From: a bacterium
Lineage (GTDB): Bacteria > SAR324 > XYD2-FULL-50-16
DNA length: 64,000 nt
NCBI GenBank assembly: GCA_018829445.1
Contig: JAHJTV010000029.1
Coordinates: 48,933 to 112,932, forward strand
Direction: 5' to 3'
How positions within the stretch are numbered: position 1 is the stretch's first letter; each line of letters opens with the position of its first letter. The translations under genes and the position numbers were made by a program. Of this stretch, positions 35,578 to 45,467 are shown piece by piece. Under the pieces are notes generated by a model, which had not been told where the DNA came from, searched no databases, and worked only from the letters and a program-made list of their open reading frames with translations.

Positions 35578-36260
35578 CAAATAACACCTTTGGGAATTTT
35601 CTAAGATAAACAACAATTCATTAAAAACAAGGGGAAAAATTTAGTATTGATACTATCTAATACACCACTCCGGTTTTTCTGCTCTTCAGATTATGACATA
35701 GAAACGACTCTTCATGTTTTTTGTTCATCACCGGAAGTCAATCATTTAAGTGATTTGGCATTCATGCCGATAATAGACAGGATTGGGCAATCGAGCAACC
35801 GAGATTTAGGCAAAACATGACTCACATTAAGTTTGGATATCAAAAGAGAAATCGCCTTTTTCTAAGATTCCCGTACAGGGAAATCATTCTTCCACTATAC
35901 AAATTCCAAATATTCTGCTCAATGAAGACCTTTGTCCAACTTATATCCTTTTTCTTTCTAACGGCAATCTCTTTTTCCCATTTCTCTACCAAATTTATTA
36001 GGAAAAGGGTACAGATTACTCTCTAATCAGACTCACTGGTTTGCCACAGCGACTAGAGAGTAGTATCCTTTTTTCGGAAGAATGAGTAAAACCTCAACTT
36101 GACACAGATAATGGAGAGCCCCTATTATTTTTTAGCAATATTATGAAGGACTTAGACTTCAGTTTAATTTACAGGTTTTTATCAAAGGCTGCCGTGATGA
36201 CAGATTGCTCCGGAAATCCACCTGCTTAGAAAAGGAATATATCAGATCAGGAAATGAACA
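35578..36260. other. Intergenic region
   Basis: Divergent spacer of about 680 bases. TAGTATTGATACTA at 35642-35655 is a perfect 6-bp dyad about 65 bp upstream of the aminotransferase gene and could be an operator. A 69-codon plus-strand frame at 35817-36026 has no family features and is not called. Confidence 0.35.
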
Positions 36261-36977
36261 ATGTCGATTCCTAAAAATGCTATTCTGATCGGAGCGGGTG
36301 AACGTGGACGGATGTACGCTTCATACACTCTGAAACATCCGGAGGAACTCAGATCTGCATGGAAAGAGATGAAACTTGGATTAACCAAGTCTAACTCCTT
36401 GCTTTTTTCGTCGCTTGCAAAGCTTATGCTGCGCTTCCCGGGTTTGGTGGGAAAGATTCCGGGCCTGTCTAAATATCGAATTTGGAATCTCTAACCAACC
36501 AGCACTATAACCGAAAATCCAACGATCAACGGAATCAACCAGGCTTTAAGGTCTGGTCCATGCGGAAGATGTGTCTATCGGTGCGATAACGATCAGGTTG
36601 ACCATCAGGATACGGTTATTGAATTTGAGAATGGAGTTACCGCCATCTTAAGGATGCATGGACACTCTGAAATGGAAGGACGGACATTAAGGATTGATGG
36701 GAGCCTGGGCACCATTCGTGGCCGATTTGGGGGCAGAAGTGAATTGGAGGTTCACATTCATGCTACCGGTAAACGAATGGTCTACCCGGTAAAAACGGAT
36801 CTTTTTGGACATGCAGAAGGTGATTACGGTCTTATGCGGAACTTTGTCAAAGTACTTGATGGAGAACAGGGAAAAACCTCAGCCGATGAAGCACTGCTGA
36901 GCCATCAACTGGCGTTTGCTGCAGATCAAGCTCGGATCAACAAAAGGATAGTTGACCTGAATTCTTTATCACAATAA
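36261..36977 (+). pseudogene. Decayed Gfo/Idh/MocA-family oxidoreductase
   Basis: The first piece (36261-36494) begins with a nucleotide-binding strand AILIGAGERGRMYASY, then changes into unrelated sequence and stops. The second piece, open from about 36540 to 36977, reads GRCVYRCDNDQVDHQDTVIE, FENGVTAILRMHGH and GLMRNFVKVLDG, the middle-to-end of a Gfo/Idh/MocA dehydrogenase. Most of the N-terminal half (nucleotide-binding domain and the EKP motif) is missing, so an internal deletion and frame loss are likely. Remnant of a sugar/inositol-type oxidoreductase. Confidence 0.75.
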
Positions 36978-37368
36978 ATCAAAAATCGAGAGTTGTCCGT
37001 CAACATGAACATCTTCTTCCGCTATTAAGTTTTACAGAAAACTCGGATTTAAAGAGCTTCAGAGAATCCGAGCCTCTCATTCTTTGTTCCCGATTGATAG
37101 CCACTTGTCCGATTCAATAACAGATAGCATTGTTGCCGTTGGAATTTGTATTTAGTTTATTATCGTTTAATAAATGCTCTATTATTCCAAAAATCGCGAC
37201 TATTTTAAGCAATTTTGACGTAAATCGAACAATTATGATTGACACACCGTTTATTAGAGTTATAATCAAATCATAAATGAATCGTGGAAACCGAAATGGT
37301 CAAAACTCAAATCAAGATGTTGAATAACTTGATGCCTGGTTTCCCAAAACTAATATTAATACTAAGAC
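36978..37368. other. Intergenic region with promoter of the saccharopine-dehydrogenase-like pair
   Basis: Holds the sigma-70 promoter at 37239-37266, listed separately. No gene is seen. Confidence 0.4.
37239..37266 (+). promoter_or_regulatory. Near-consensus sigma-70 promoter
   Basis: TTGACA and TATAAT, both perfect, with a 16-bp spacer. The predicted start of transcription is about 95 bases upstream of the ATG at 37369. This is the strongest sigma-70 promoter recognised in the window. Confidence 0.75.
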
Positions 37369-38583
37369 ATGAAATGTAAAAACATATTGATCATCGGAGC
37401 AGGTGCTCAAGGTAGCATGATCGCCCATAGACTTGATGAAGAACCCACCGTCAACAGGATAATTTGTGCGGACTATAATTATAACGCTGCCAAAAACCTG
37501 GAAGCGAGCTTTCAGAAAGTTGAGGCAGCAAAAGTCGATGCAAAAAACATTGCAGAAATTGTTGCATTGGCAGATGGGATGGATCTTCTGGTGAACGCTC
37601 TCCCGCCTGATTTTAACCTGACACTGATGAAAGCAGCACTGGCGGGAAACCTGAACTATCAGGACATGGCCTCCGGCCCCATCGAAGGAGTAGCGTTTAT
37701 TGACACCGTCAAACAACAATTATCTTTGGATGAGGAGTTCAAGGCCAAGGGATTAACGGCACTTATCAATACCGGATCAGCTCCTGGTCTGGCTAACGTT
37801 ATTGCCAGAGAAGCTGCAGAAAAAATGGACAGTTGTGAACGCCTGGAGATATTTTTCTATGACGGAGTTTGGACAAACAAGTTTATTCCGTTCTGGTGGT
37901 CTCCTGAAACAGCATTTGGTGATATGGCTGCGGAACCGATCATTTTTGAAGAGGGTGAATTTAAACAGGTTCCTCCGTTTGCCAATCCCATTGAGTTTGA
38001 CTTTAAAAACCTGGGGAAACGACGCGTTGTCGATCATGAACACGAAGAACCGGTTACTTTTCCCCTGTTTTTCAAGGATCTGAAATATGCGGGATTGAAA
38101 TACGGGGGACCGGCAATGGAGCTGGCAGAAAATTTTTATAAAATGGGGTTACTTAGCAGGGAACCGGTTAAGATAAATGGGGGCAGTGTCGTTCCATTCG
38201 ATCTAATCTGTCAATTAGCCCCCCCGGCTCCTGCCGATGAAGATTCAATTACCGAAGCACTTTCCGAGGGCATGATTTCCGAGGAAGGAGCATTTCTGGT
38301 CAGGGCTGAAGGTTTAAAAGACGATACTCCCATCAGAATTGACAGTTATGTTAATGCTCCGGGCTTATTGGAATGCTTTAAAAAATACAAAACAACCCAT
38401 GAGTCTTTTTTAACGGGACAATCCGCATTTCTGTTCACAAAGTTGTTTGTTCTGGACAAGCTGACGGACAAAGGGGTTTATCCTCCGGAAGTCTTGATTA
38501 AAAGCACGCGTGACTTCTATCTTGATGAAGCATCCAAACTTGGAATTACCGTGGAAGAATTCATTGAAACTCCGGTGAGCTAG
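37369..38583 (+). CDS. Saccharopine-dehydrogenase-family protein, copy 1
   Basis: A 404-residue NAD(P)-dependent oxidoreductase. The Rossmann start is NILIIGAGAQGSMIAHRL, followed by LLVNALPPDFN and the INTGSAPGLANVIAREA segment typical of saccharopine dehydrogenase and carboxynorspermidine dehydrogenase relatives. Family members oxidise or form a secondary amine between an amino acid and an oxo acid or aldehyde. The exact substrate is unknown. It sits behind a strong promoter and 160 bp upstream of a paralogue of the same length. Confidence 0.85.
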   Translation: MKCKNILIIGAGAQGSMIAHRLDEEPTVNRIICADYNYNAAKNLEASFQKVEAAKVDAKNIAEIVALADGMDLLVNALPPDFNLTLMKAALAGNLNYQDMASGPIEGVAFIDTVKQQLSLDEEFKAKGLTALINTGSAPGLANVIAREAAEKMDSCERLEIFFYDGVWTNKFIPFWWSPETAFGDMAAEPIIFEEGEFKQVPPFANPIEFDFKNLGKRRVVDHEHEEPVTFPLFFKDLKYAGLKYGGPAMELAENFYKMGLLSREPVKINGGSVVPFDLICQLAPPAPADEDSITEALSEGMISEEGAFLVRAEGLKDDTPIRIDSYVNAPGLLECFKKYKTTHESFLTGQSAFLFTKLFVLDKLTDKGVYPPEVLIKSTRDFYLDEASKLGITVEEFIETPVS

Positions 38584-38743
38584 GCAGAACATGGGATATT
38601 ACGAAAATGGCAGCAAAATAGGTATTTGGCATGATCTGGGTTGGCAACAATATTTTACCTGAAAGCCCATTATAGGCAAATAGATAGTCAAATACCTATT
38701 GAAGCAGCTTTTTTAAACGATCTATAAGATAAAAGGATACCAG

Positions 38744-39985
38744 ATGAAAAATGTACTAATCATTGGAGCAGGTGCTCAAGGAAACGTCATCAGTGGCGTG
38801 CTTTCCAAAGCCGATGATGTTGGGAAAATAGTAGTTGCCGATATTGATACCCAACGTGCTGCAGAGATTGCTGAGTTTGTCGGGTCTGATAAAATTGAGA
38901 CCTTGAAACTGAATGCCACTGATATTAACCAGATGATTGAAGCGATGACAGAAGGTAAGTTCGATTTGGTAGTGAATGCCACTCTGCCTGCTTTTGATCG
39001 GCCTATTCTTGAAGCATGCCTCAATGCCAGGGTTAACTACCTGGATATGGCTTCAAACGAAATGCTTAAAAGCCGTTCGGGTGATACTTCTCAGAAAGAG
39101 TTTTTGGTCGAGCAGTTTGATTTTCATGATGATTTTAAGGCTGCCGGGTTAAAAGCACTCATTCTGGCAGGTGGAGACTCCGGACTGGTAAACATCATGG
39201 CTCGGGATGCAGCAGACGATCTGGATGAAATAGACTACCTGGGTATCAAAGATTACGGGATTGTAGATTGTGATGAACCGGTTGCTCTTTGGTCCCTGAT
39301 AACTTACCTGGAAGACTGTGCTGAAGAAGCCGTTTATTGGGAAGATGGACAATATAAGTATGCCCCCATCTTTTCAGGTGAAGAGGAATATTACTTTCCT
39401 CCTCCATTGGATGTTTGGGGTAAGGTATATTATCATTCTCATGAGGAGCCGGTTACCCTTCCCAAATTCATCGGAAAACCGGTTAAATATTGCGATTTTA
39501 AACTCGGTGATCCCAGCAGTGAAATGTGGCGATTTATGATTGAGGGACTTGGGCTGACAGACACTGATCCGGTAGATATCAAAGGAGTTGCCGTAAGTCC
39601 TCGCGATCTGCTTTTCAAAAAAGTACCCCCAACCCTTTCCGCAAAAAAATGTGTAGAGATGGTCAAAGCTAAAAAAATCATGAGCCGTTTACAATTGGCT
39701 GTTGATGTAAAAGGAACCAGAAACGGCAAAAAACTGCACTACAAAATGTGGACTGACAGTCCAAATATCGTTCAGGCTTGTGAGAAGATTCCAGGTACCA
39801 ATGATGTTTCCTGGATAACTTCGGTTCCGGCTTCTATCCTTTCACTGATGCTTTTAAGGGATCAAATCAAACACAAAGGCGTTTTTCCTTGCGAAGTTCT
39901 TGAAAAGGAAGAAAGAGAACTCTTCTTTTCCGGGATTAAGGAGTGGGATGTTAAAATCCACAGGCAGATCAGTGAAGAGATTTAG
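38744..39985 (+). CDS. Saccharopine-dehydrogenase-family protein, copy 2
   Basis: A 413-residue paralogue of the gene before it: NVLIIGAGAQGNVISGVL at the start, LVVNATLPAFDRP, ILAGGDSGLVNIMARDA and a related C-terminal domain with HSHEEPVTLPKF (HEHEEPVTFPLF in copy 1). It has a good AAAGGA ribosome site. The two copies are clearly diverged, so they may form a heteromer or act on different substrates. A hairpin terminator candidate follows at 40019. Confidence 0.85.
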   Translation: MKNVLIIGAGAQGNVISGVLSKADDVGKIVVADIDTQRAAEIAEFVGSDKIETLKLNATDINQMIEAMTEGKFDLVVNATLPAFDRPILEACLNARVNYLDMASNEMLKSRSGDTSQKEFLVEQFDFHDDFKAAGLKALILAGGDSGLVNIMARDAADDLDEIDYLGIKDYGIVDCDEPVALWSLITYLEDCAEEAVYWEDGQYKYAPIFSGEEEYYFPPPLDVWGKVYYHSHEEPVTLPKFIGKPVKYCDFKLGDPSSEMWRFMIEGLGLTDTDPVDIKGVAVSPRDLLFKKVPPTLSAKKCVEMVKAKKIMSRLQLAVDVKGTRNGKKLHYKMWTDSPNIVQACEKIPGTNDVSWITSVPASILSLMLLRDQIKHKGVFPCEVLEKEERELFFSGIKEWDVKIHRQISEEI

Positions 39986-40018
39986 CAGATAGTATCAAGT
40001 GGGAAATCCCCGCATGAA

Positions 40019-40051
40019 CAGGATGGTATGACTATGATTCATTCCATCCTG
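40019..40051 (+). terminator. Hairpin after the saccharopine-dehydrogenase-like pair
   Basis: CAGGATGGTATGA and TCATTCCATCCTG form a 13-bp stem with one mismatch and a 7-base loop. It is followed by a pyrimidine-rich stretch but no pure T-run, so it is a moderate terminator candidate. Confidence 0.5.
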
Positions 40052-40235
40052 CTCTTCTCTCTAACTCATTTGTTTTAATACCCCTGTTTTCTTGTCAGAT
40101 TACGCCTTTGCCCCCAAAGTCAGCGAAAACATTCTTGTTTTAATCCTGTCTGTTCAGTAGAATGCATTATCAAATGCGAACCTAATCTATACGGTTCAGC
40201 TCAGGAATTAAACCCACAGGAAAAACAGAACTCCC

Positions 40236-41930
40236 ATGAATCCAATCAGCCGAAATAAATTTTACCTAAAGAAGCTTTTATTAAAAACAATCCAAATTAC
40301 CCTACTGTTTTCGATGATCCTGGGTGGTTGGTCGGTTAACCTGGTTGCTCAGATAAACCTTCATATTGGTTTTACTCAAGAGCAATTCACCAATAGTCTG
40401 GCATTAAATCAGGACTGGAACAGCAAAGAGATGACCCGGGTCTTATGGCCGCTGGTTTACAGTCAACTGTGGATTCTAGGACCTGCTCCCGAATATCAGG
40501 CGTTACCTGGTCTGGCAATGAAATGGGAAACCGAAGATAATCGGACCTGGAAATTCTATCTCACTCCTGAGGCTAGTTTTAGTGACGGCTATCCCGTTAC
40601 AGCCAGGGATGTTGTTTTTTCCCTGGAGCTTTTGTCAAAACAAGACCTTGCCTGGAAAACAAGGGATATGAATTTTGAGTCCTTTGAAGTTATTGATGAC
40701 TATACGTTCAAAGTCACTTTAATGGAAGCGTATAGCGGATCATACCCTCCCTTTTTTCGCAAGCCTGTTTTACCCCGGCACATATGGGAGAATCATCAGA
40801 ATTCACCAGCGGATTTCCCGAATTCCAATCTTGTCGGATCAGGGCCTTATCAATTAGCCGAGCCAGCTACTGGCGAAATGATCCGATTAATAGCCAGAGA
40901 AAACCGAACCGGGATTGAAGCAAAATATGATGCATTAATTTTTCTTTCCTTTGCCAATAGTCAGCTAATGGTTTCAGCTCTTAAACAGCGTATTATCGAC
41001 CTGCTCGGGCATGATGGGATTGATCCCTTGAATGCAACAGCTTTTGACTCTGTTGAAGGAATAAAAAACATCATAACGGAGGGAACCGAGCTTCACTGGT
41101 TGTCCTTCAATCTGGCAAAAAAGACTTCCATCAGTAATATTGATGTTCGTAAAGCAATCATGCACAGTATCAATCGCAAAGAGATTATTGCACAGGTTTT
41201 CCGTGGCTATGCTCGTGAAATTAGTAGTTTCATATATGCCGAATTGATCAATTTCTATCCCACCAGCATAAAATATAATTATGATCCCAATGAAGCCATA
41301 AGAATCCTTGACCGGGCTGATTACATAGATACCAATAATAATGGAATCAGAAATGATCGTAAATTAAACCAGGACCTCTCATTTTCCTTACTGGTACTGA
41401 ATAACAATGAAAGCCATATTGATATGGCAAACCTGATAAAGAAACAGGCTTTAAAGATTGGCATTCAAATTAACCTGATGAAAGTAGCACCATTTATTTA
41501 CTATAGTTTTTTGACCAATCCCGTGGGTGGAGGGTTTGATATTGCCATAAACAGTCAAAGCCATGATCCCGTTTCCGTCAATGATTTCTGGAACACCATG
41601 AGAAGTGATGAGGATCTGTACAATAACTTTAACTCCTCACACTATATCAATTATGCTTTTGATAGAATTCTTGATAAAATGCTGACAACATCAAGTTTTT
41701 TAAGGCAATCCAAATATCTGCAATTGATGCAGGAAATTTTAGCCGAGGACCTACCTTATGGATTACTGGTGAGACAATATAAGATCTGTCCAGCAAGGGA
41801 TGAAAACGGGTATAATTTTGTCAAGGCAATGGGAGGGATTTCCTCCGGAATAAACATCTGGTCTTATGTAAGCGAAAATACGGATGTTATACAAGAGAAT
41901 CGCGTTGAAGGGGTTGGATTGAGCTGGTAA
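40236..41930 (+). CDS. Family 5 ABC extracellular solute-binding protein (oligopeptide/nickel type)
   Basis: A 564-residue exported protein. The N-terminal hydrophobic segment (about residues 14-38) is a signal peptide. The body has the SBP family 5 pattern: LAMKWETEDNRTWKFYLTPEA, FSDGYPVTARDVVFSLELL, LVGSGPYQL and VRKAIMHSINRKEII. It binds peptides, opines, nickel chelates or similar ligands. No permease or ATPase gene is near, so it is an orphan binding protein. Confidence 0.87.
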   Translation: MNPISRNKFYLKKLLLKTIQITLLFSMILGGWSVNLVAQINLHIGFTQEQFTNSLALNQDWNSKEMTRVLWPLVYSQLWILGPAPEYQALPGLAMKWETEDNRTWKFYLTPEASFSDGYPVTARDVVFSLELLSKQDLAWKTRDMNFESFEVIDDYTFKVTLMEAYSGSYPPFFRKPVLPRHIWENHQNSPADFPNSNLVGSGPYQLAEPATGEMIRLIARENRTGIEAKYDALIFLSFANSQLMVSALKQRIIDLLGHDGIDPLNATAFDSVEGIKNIITEGTELHWLSFNLAKKTSISNIDVRKAIMHSINRKEIIAQVFRGYAREISSFIYAELINFYPTSIKYNYDPNEAIRILDRADYIDTNNNGIRNDRKLNQDLSFSLLVLNNNESHIDMANLIKKQALKIGIQINLMKVAPFIYYSFLTNPVGGGFDIAINSQSHDPVSVNDFWNTMRSDEDLYNNFNSSHYINYAFDRILDKMLTTSSFLRQSKYLQLMQEILAEDLPYGLLVRQYKICPARDENGYNFVKAMGGISSGINIWSYVSENTDVIQENRVEGVGLSW

Positions 41931-41957
41931 TACCTCCCGATGTCTGCTCGGGAGGTA
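41931..41957. terminator. Bidirectional terminator hairpin between convergent genes
   Basis: TACCTCCCGA and TCGGGAGGTA are perfect 10-bp inverted arms around a 7-base loop, exactly in the 35-bp gap between the convergent binding-protein and aminotransferase genes. A T-rich stretch follows on the plus side. Confidence 0.8.
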
Positions 41958-41965
41958 GTTTGTTA

Positions 41966-43258
41966 TTATAGCTCAGCGATGCTTTCTTCCAGAATGGACA
42001 ATCCCTTTTCCAATTGTTCATCTGTTATCACAAATGGCATCAGTGTTCTGATGACATTTCCATAATTTCCACAAGATAGGATAATCAACCCTTTTTCCAG
42101 GCAGCGCTGAACAAGTCGTTTGGATTCCTGGGCTGCCGGTTCTTTTGTTTCACGGTTTTTTACCAGTTCAAGGGCAAGCATGGGCCCTAGCCCTCTCACA
42201 TCACCAATTACTTCATACTTTTCCTTCATTTCATCAAATCTGGATCTTAAGGTTTTTCCCAATTGAACCGATTTTTCCAGGAGATTGTCTTCAATAAGAA
42301 TATCCAGTACAGCCAAGGCAGCTTTACAGGCCAGGGGATTGCCGGTATAAGTTCCCCCCAATCCCCCCACATGAGGTTTGTCCATCAGATCCTTGCGACC
42401 GGTGACAGCACTGAGTGGCATACCGCCAGCAAAGCTTTTTGCCATGGTGATTAAATCGGGAGCAACATTCCACTGTTCCATAGCAAGGAAGGTACCTGTT
42501 CTGCCAGCACCGGACTGTACTTCATCTGCAATAAATGCTATTCCATATTTCTCACATGTTTTTTTCAATTTGGGGAAATACTCCGGGGGAGGTGTAATGA
42601 ATCCACCTTCTCCCTGGATGGGTTCAGCGATCACCGCTGCGGTACATTCCGGAGCAACGTTACCAATGAAAAAATCTTCAAGATGATCCGCGCAAGAGGC
42701 ATCACAGGATGGATAACTCAACCCAAACGGGCATCGGTAGCAATAGGCAAACGGCATTCTGTAGATCTCGGGTGCAAATGGGCCGAAATTGTATTTATAC
42801 GGTTTCACCTTGCTGGTTAAGGACATACCCAACAGGGTTCTGCCATGAAAAGCATTTTCAAAACAGATGATCCCCTGGCGACCGGTAGCATAGCGGGCTA
42901 TTTTAACTGCATTTTCAACAGCTTCAGCGCCACTATTCGCAAACATGGTCATCTTGTCAAAGTTCCCAGGAGCTAATTCGTTCAGGCGTTTGGCAAGTTC
43001 CACATATGAATCATACATGGCTACATGGAAACAGGTATGAGTAAACCGGTCAGCCTGCTCTTTGATTGCAGCCACAACCTTGGGATGACTGTGCCCGATG
43101 TTATTGACACCGATACCGCCCGCAAAATCGATGTACTCTTTTCCCTCAACATCGATCATCAAGGCTCCTTTTGCTTCCTTTATAAATATGGGCGCAGTGT
43201 TAAACGGTCCCTGTGGAACATGCTGCTCTCTTAATCTTAATAGTTCAGCGTTATTCAT
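41966..43258 (-). CDS. Class III PLP aminotransferase (4-aminobutyrate aminotransferase-like)
   Basis: A 430-residue fold-type I aminotransferase with GGGGGGA upstream as ribosome site. Key parts are FANSGAEAVENAVKIAR, the pyridoxal aspartate in FIADEVQSGAGRTG, and MAKSFAGGMPLSA with the PLP lysine near residue 273. The segment CYRCPFGLSYPSCDASC is the Cys-rich insertion common in bacterial GabT-like enzymes. Likely donors are omega-amino acids such as 4-aminobutyrate, 5-aminovalerate or lysine derivatives. It is divergent from an Lrp/AsnC regulator and near saccharopine-dehydrogenase-like genes. Confidence 0.88.
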   Translation of the reverse strand: MNNAELLRLREQHVPQGPFNTAPIFIKEAKGALMIDVEGKEYIDFAGGIGVNNIGHSHPKVVAAIKEQADRFTHTCFHVAMYDSYVELAKRLNELAPGNFDKMTMFANSGAEAVENAVKIARYATGRQGIICFENAFHGRTLLGMSLTSKVKPYKYNFGPFAPEIYRMPFAYCYRCPFGLSYPSCDASCADHLEDFFIGNVAPECTAAVIAEPIQGEGGFITPPPEYFPKLKKTCEKYGIAFIADEVQSGAGRTGTFLAMEQWNVAPDLITMAKSFAGGMPLSAVTGRKDLMDKPHVGGLGGTYTGNPLACKAALAVLDILIEDNLLEKSVQLGKTLRSRFDEMKEKYEVIGDVRGLGPMLALELVKNRETKEPAAQESKRLVQRCLEKGLIILSCGNYGNVIRTLMPFVITDEQLEKGLSILEESIAEL

Positions 43259-43678
43259 GGTCTCCCCCCAAAGTTGATATGTGATGGAACAGGGAATTAT
43301 AAAGGGATTGCTCCAAAACCGGGTTTATAATTCCTTATCTATGGAAAACAGTATTGTCACAGTCTAAATTGTGGACATGCGACTGTCAAAGAATAAACGG
43401 AAACGATAATCGGTATTTTCTAATCGGGGTCATTAGGAATTCTTATTTTATGATCAACCGGGAAAAACTGAACTCCAAGCAGAGAGTCGACGATATTCGT
43501 GCCGAGTCTCCTATTTGTTATGTTTATTCGCATAATTTATCGACTATTGTTCCGAAACTCCTCTGGCAAATAGATACACCTTGACTTTTTTTGACCTTCG
43601 AATAGATAATATCCATCACATGTCGTTTTAATCTAATCTGAGTTGCAACAATTGCTGACTGGATAAATGGAGGGTTTA
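43259..43678. other. Divergent control region of aminotransferase and Lrp-like genes
   Basis: About 420 bases with a rightward promoter candidate at 43581-43610 (TTGACT, 18 bp, GATAAT). A 76-codon frame at 43354-43584 has no ribosome site and is not called. Confidence 0.4.
43581..43610 (+). promoter_or_regulatory. Candidate sigma-70 promoter of the Lrp/AsnC gene
   Basis: TTGACT and GATAAT with an 18-bp spacer, ending 68 bp upstream of the start codon at 43679. Confidence 0.5.
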
Positions 43679-44170
43679 ATGTCCAAAAATACCGCAAAAA
43701 CCAAAGTTAAAAAACTGGATAAACTGGATTGTCAGATTGTTAACCTGTTGCAAAAGGATGGGCGGTTATCGAACACTTCGATTGCCAAGGAACTTGGAAT
43801 TGCGGAGGCTACGGTTAGAACAAGATTAAAACGGTTAATCAACGAAAAATATATCAAGATTGTGGCGGTTGGTGATCCCCATAAATTGGGATTCAGTATT
43901 ACGGGAAATATCAAGATAAGAATCGACACCAAGAAGAAGGACAATGTTGTGCAGGAACTGTCGAAATTAAAGGAAGCAGTTTATATCAACTTAATGACAG
44001 GCAGTATGGATGTTGACATTGATTTTATCGTAAGGTCTCTTGATCAGCTCAATGATCTTATCTACAATCATATCAGCAAGATTGACGGCATTATCAATAC
44101 AGAGACCTCTTTAATTATGAAACAGGTTAAGGAAAACTATGCCTGGGGTACAGCTTATGATGAAGACTGA
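43679..44170 (+). CDS. Lrp/AsnC-family transcriptional regulator
   Basis: A 163-residue regulator. The HTH is DKLDCQIVNLLQKDGRLSN then IAKELGIAEATVRTRLKRLI; the C-terminal half is the RAM/AsnC ligand-binding domain (VAVGDPHKLGFSITGNIKI, VYINLMTGSMDVDIDFIV). The ATG at 43679 is used since GGAGGG sits 4 bases before it and overlaps the earlier ATG. Divergent position suggests it senses an amino acid and controls the aminotransferase gene. Confidence 0.9.
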   Translation: MSKNTAKTKVKKLDKLDCQIVNLLQKDGRLSNTSIAKELGIAEATVRTRLKRLINEKYIKIVAVGDPHKLGFSITGNIKIRIDTKKKDNVVQELSKLKEAVYINLMTGSMDVDIDFIVRSLDQLNDLIYNHISKIDGIINTETSLIMKQVKENYAWGTAYDED

Positions 44171-44182
44171 ACCGACTGTTTT

Positions 44183-45070
44183 CTACAATTCAAAGCGTTC
44201 CAACCCAGCTTGAAAGCGGGCTGCGTTGATGGTGTTATACATTAACATGGCAATGGTCATCGGCCCCACCCCACCGGGAACCGGAGTAGCAGCCTCTGCA
44301 ATACCCTGGATCGCTTCAAATTCAACGTCACCCACCAATCGGGACCCTTTTGGATGAGAGGGATCACTCACCCTGTTCATGCCGACATCAATAACAATAG
44401 CACCCTCCTTGACATACTGCGGGGTGACAAAATGGGGAATGCCGATGGCGGAAACTAGAATATCAGCCATCCTGCAAACACTCGCCAGGTTTTTGGTCTG
44501 CGAATGACAGACCGTGACGGTGGCATTGCACTCCTTCAAGGACATCAGGATCGAAAGTGGTCTGCCGACAATATTACTTCTGCCGATGATCACAACATTT
44601 TTCCCCCTGGTTTCATAGCCGCTTCGCTTTAAGATCTGAAGAACACCAAAAGGGGTACAGGGCATGAATTTGGGAATTCCAGCCGCCAATAATCCGAAAT
44701 TGTAGGGGTGAAAACAATCAACATCCTTTTCAGGGACAATCGCCTGGATGACCTCCTGTTCGTTGCATTGCACGGGAAGAGGTACCTGACAAAGGATGCC
44801 GTTTATCTCCGGTTTTTTATTCAGTTCTCTGATTATCCCAAGTAACTCTTCCTGACCGGTTTCCTCCGGCAGTTTCCTTTCAATTGAATTTAATCCCAAC
44901 TCTTCACAGGTTCTTTTTTTGTTTCTTACGTAAACAGCCGAAGCCGGATCATCTCCAACCAGAATTACCGCCAGGGTTGGCACAATCCCTTTTTGCTTTA
45001 ATCGTCCAACCTCCTTTTTGAGTTCCTCCTTAATCTCTTTACTGATTTCAGTTCCCGATAGTATTTTCAT
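44183..45070 (-). CDS. folD: Bifunctional methylenetetrahydrofolate dehydrogenase/cyclohydrolase
   Basis: A 295-residue cytosolic enzyme that interconverts 5,10-methylene-, methenyl- and 10-formyl-tetrahydrofolate. The FolD signatures are clear: AVILVGDDPASAVYVRNKKR with the catalytic Lys, GILCQVPLP, VDCFHPYNFG, VVIIGRSNIVGRPLS and PVPGGVGPMTIAMLM. Length is normal for the family. It converges on the Lrp gene with a 12-base gap. Housekeeping one-carbon metabolism. Confidence 0.96.
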   Translation of the reverse strand: MKILSGTEISKEIKEELKKEVGRLKQKGIVPTLAVILVGDDPASAVYVRNKKRTCEELGLNSIERKLPEETGQEELLGIIRELNKKPEINGILCQVPLPVQCNEQEVIQAIVPEKDVDCFHPYNFGLLAAGIPKFMPCTPFGVLQILKRSGYETRGKNVVIIGRSNIVGRPLSILMSLKECNATVTVCHSQTKNLASVCRMADILVSAIGIPHFVTPQYVKEGAIVIDVGMNRVSDPSHPKGSRLVGDVEFEAIQGIAEAATPVPGGVGPMTIAMLMYNTINAARFQAGLERFEL

Positions 45071-45467
45071 GTTTCCTCCCTATTTTCCTGTATAAAAGCA
45101 GAAGGTTAAAGAACAGCCAACCTGACACCAGGCGTAATCATTCTCAAGATGCATTCCCAATGAATACAAAAATGCCATAAAGCTTTATTAATTGAAAGGA
45201 GAAGGGTCAATGGATTGATTGATAATTTGAATTGTCAACTCTGGATACAAAAATTGTGAGTCTGCCGATTCAAGCCGCACTTCAAATCCGGGTAGTCGCG
45301 CCACTTGAATACAACTTAAAAAGAAAGGCATCTGTGCCTAACGTTGGGTTCAACCTGTAAACAACTTTCTGGCCAAATTATTGACAATCAGGTGCCTTTG
45401 GGACAATATAATATGAAAGCTCTTGTTCTCATCATAAAAACTGCGGATTAAGGAATTGAATAGCTGT
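45071..45467. other. Intergenic region upstream of the sensor kinase
   Basis: About 400 bases between divergent genes. A promoter candidate for the kinase is at 45381-45409; nothing else recognised. Confidence 0.4.
45381..45409 (+). promoter_or_regulatory. Candidate sigma-70 promoter of the DISM kinase gene
   Basis: Perfect TTGACA, 17-bp spacer, then CAATAT within an AATATAAT-rich stretch. It ends about 58 bp upstream of the ATG at 45468. Confidence 0.55.

Noticed and set aside
35817..36026. 69-codon frame in the spacer before the broken Gfo/Idh gene
   Set aside because: No ribosome site or domain; sequence reads like AT-rich noise.
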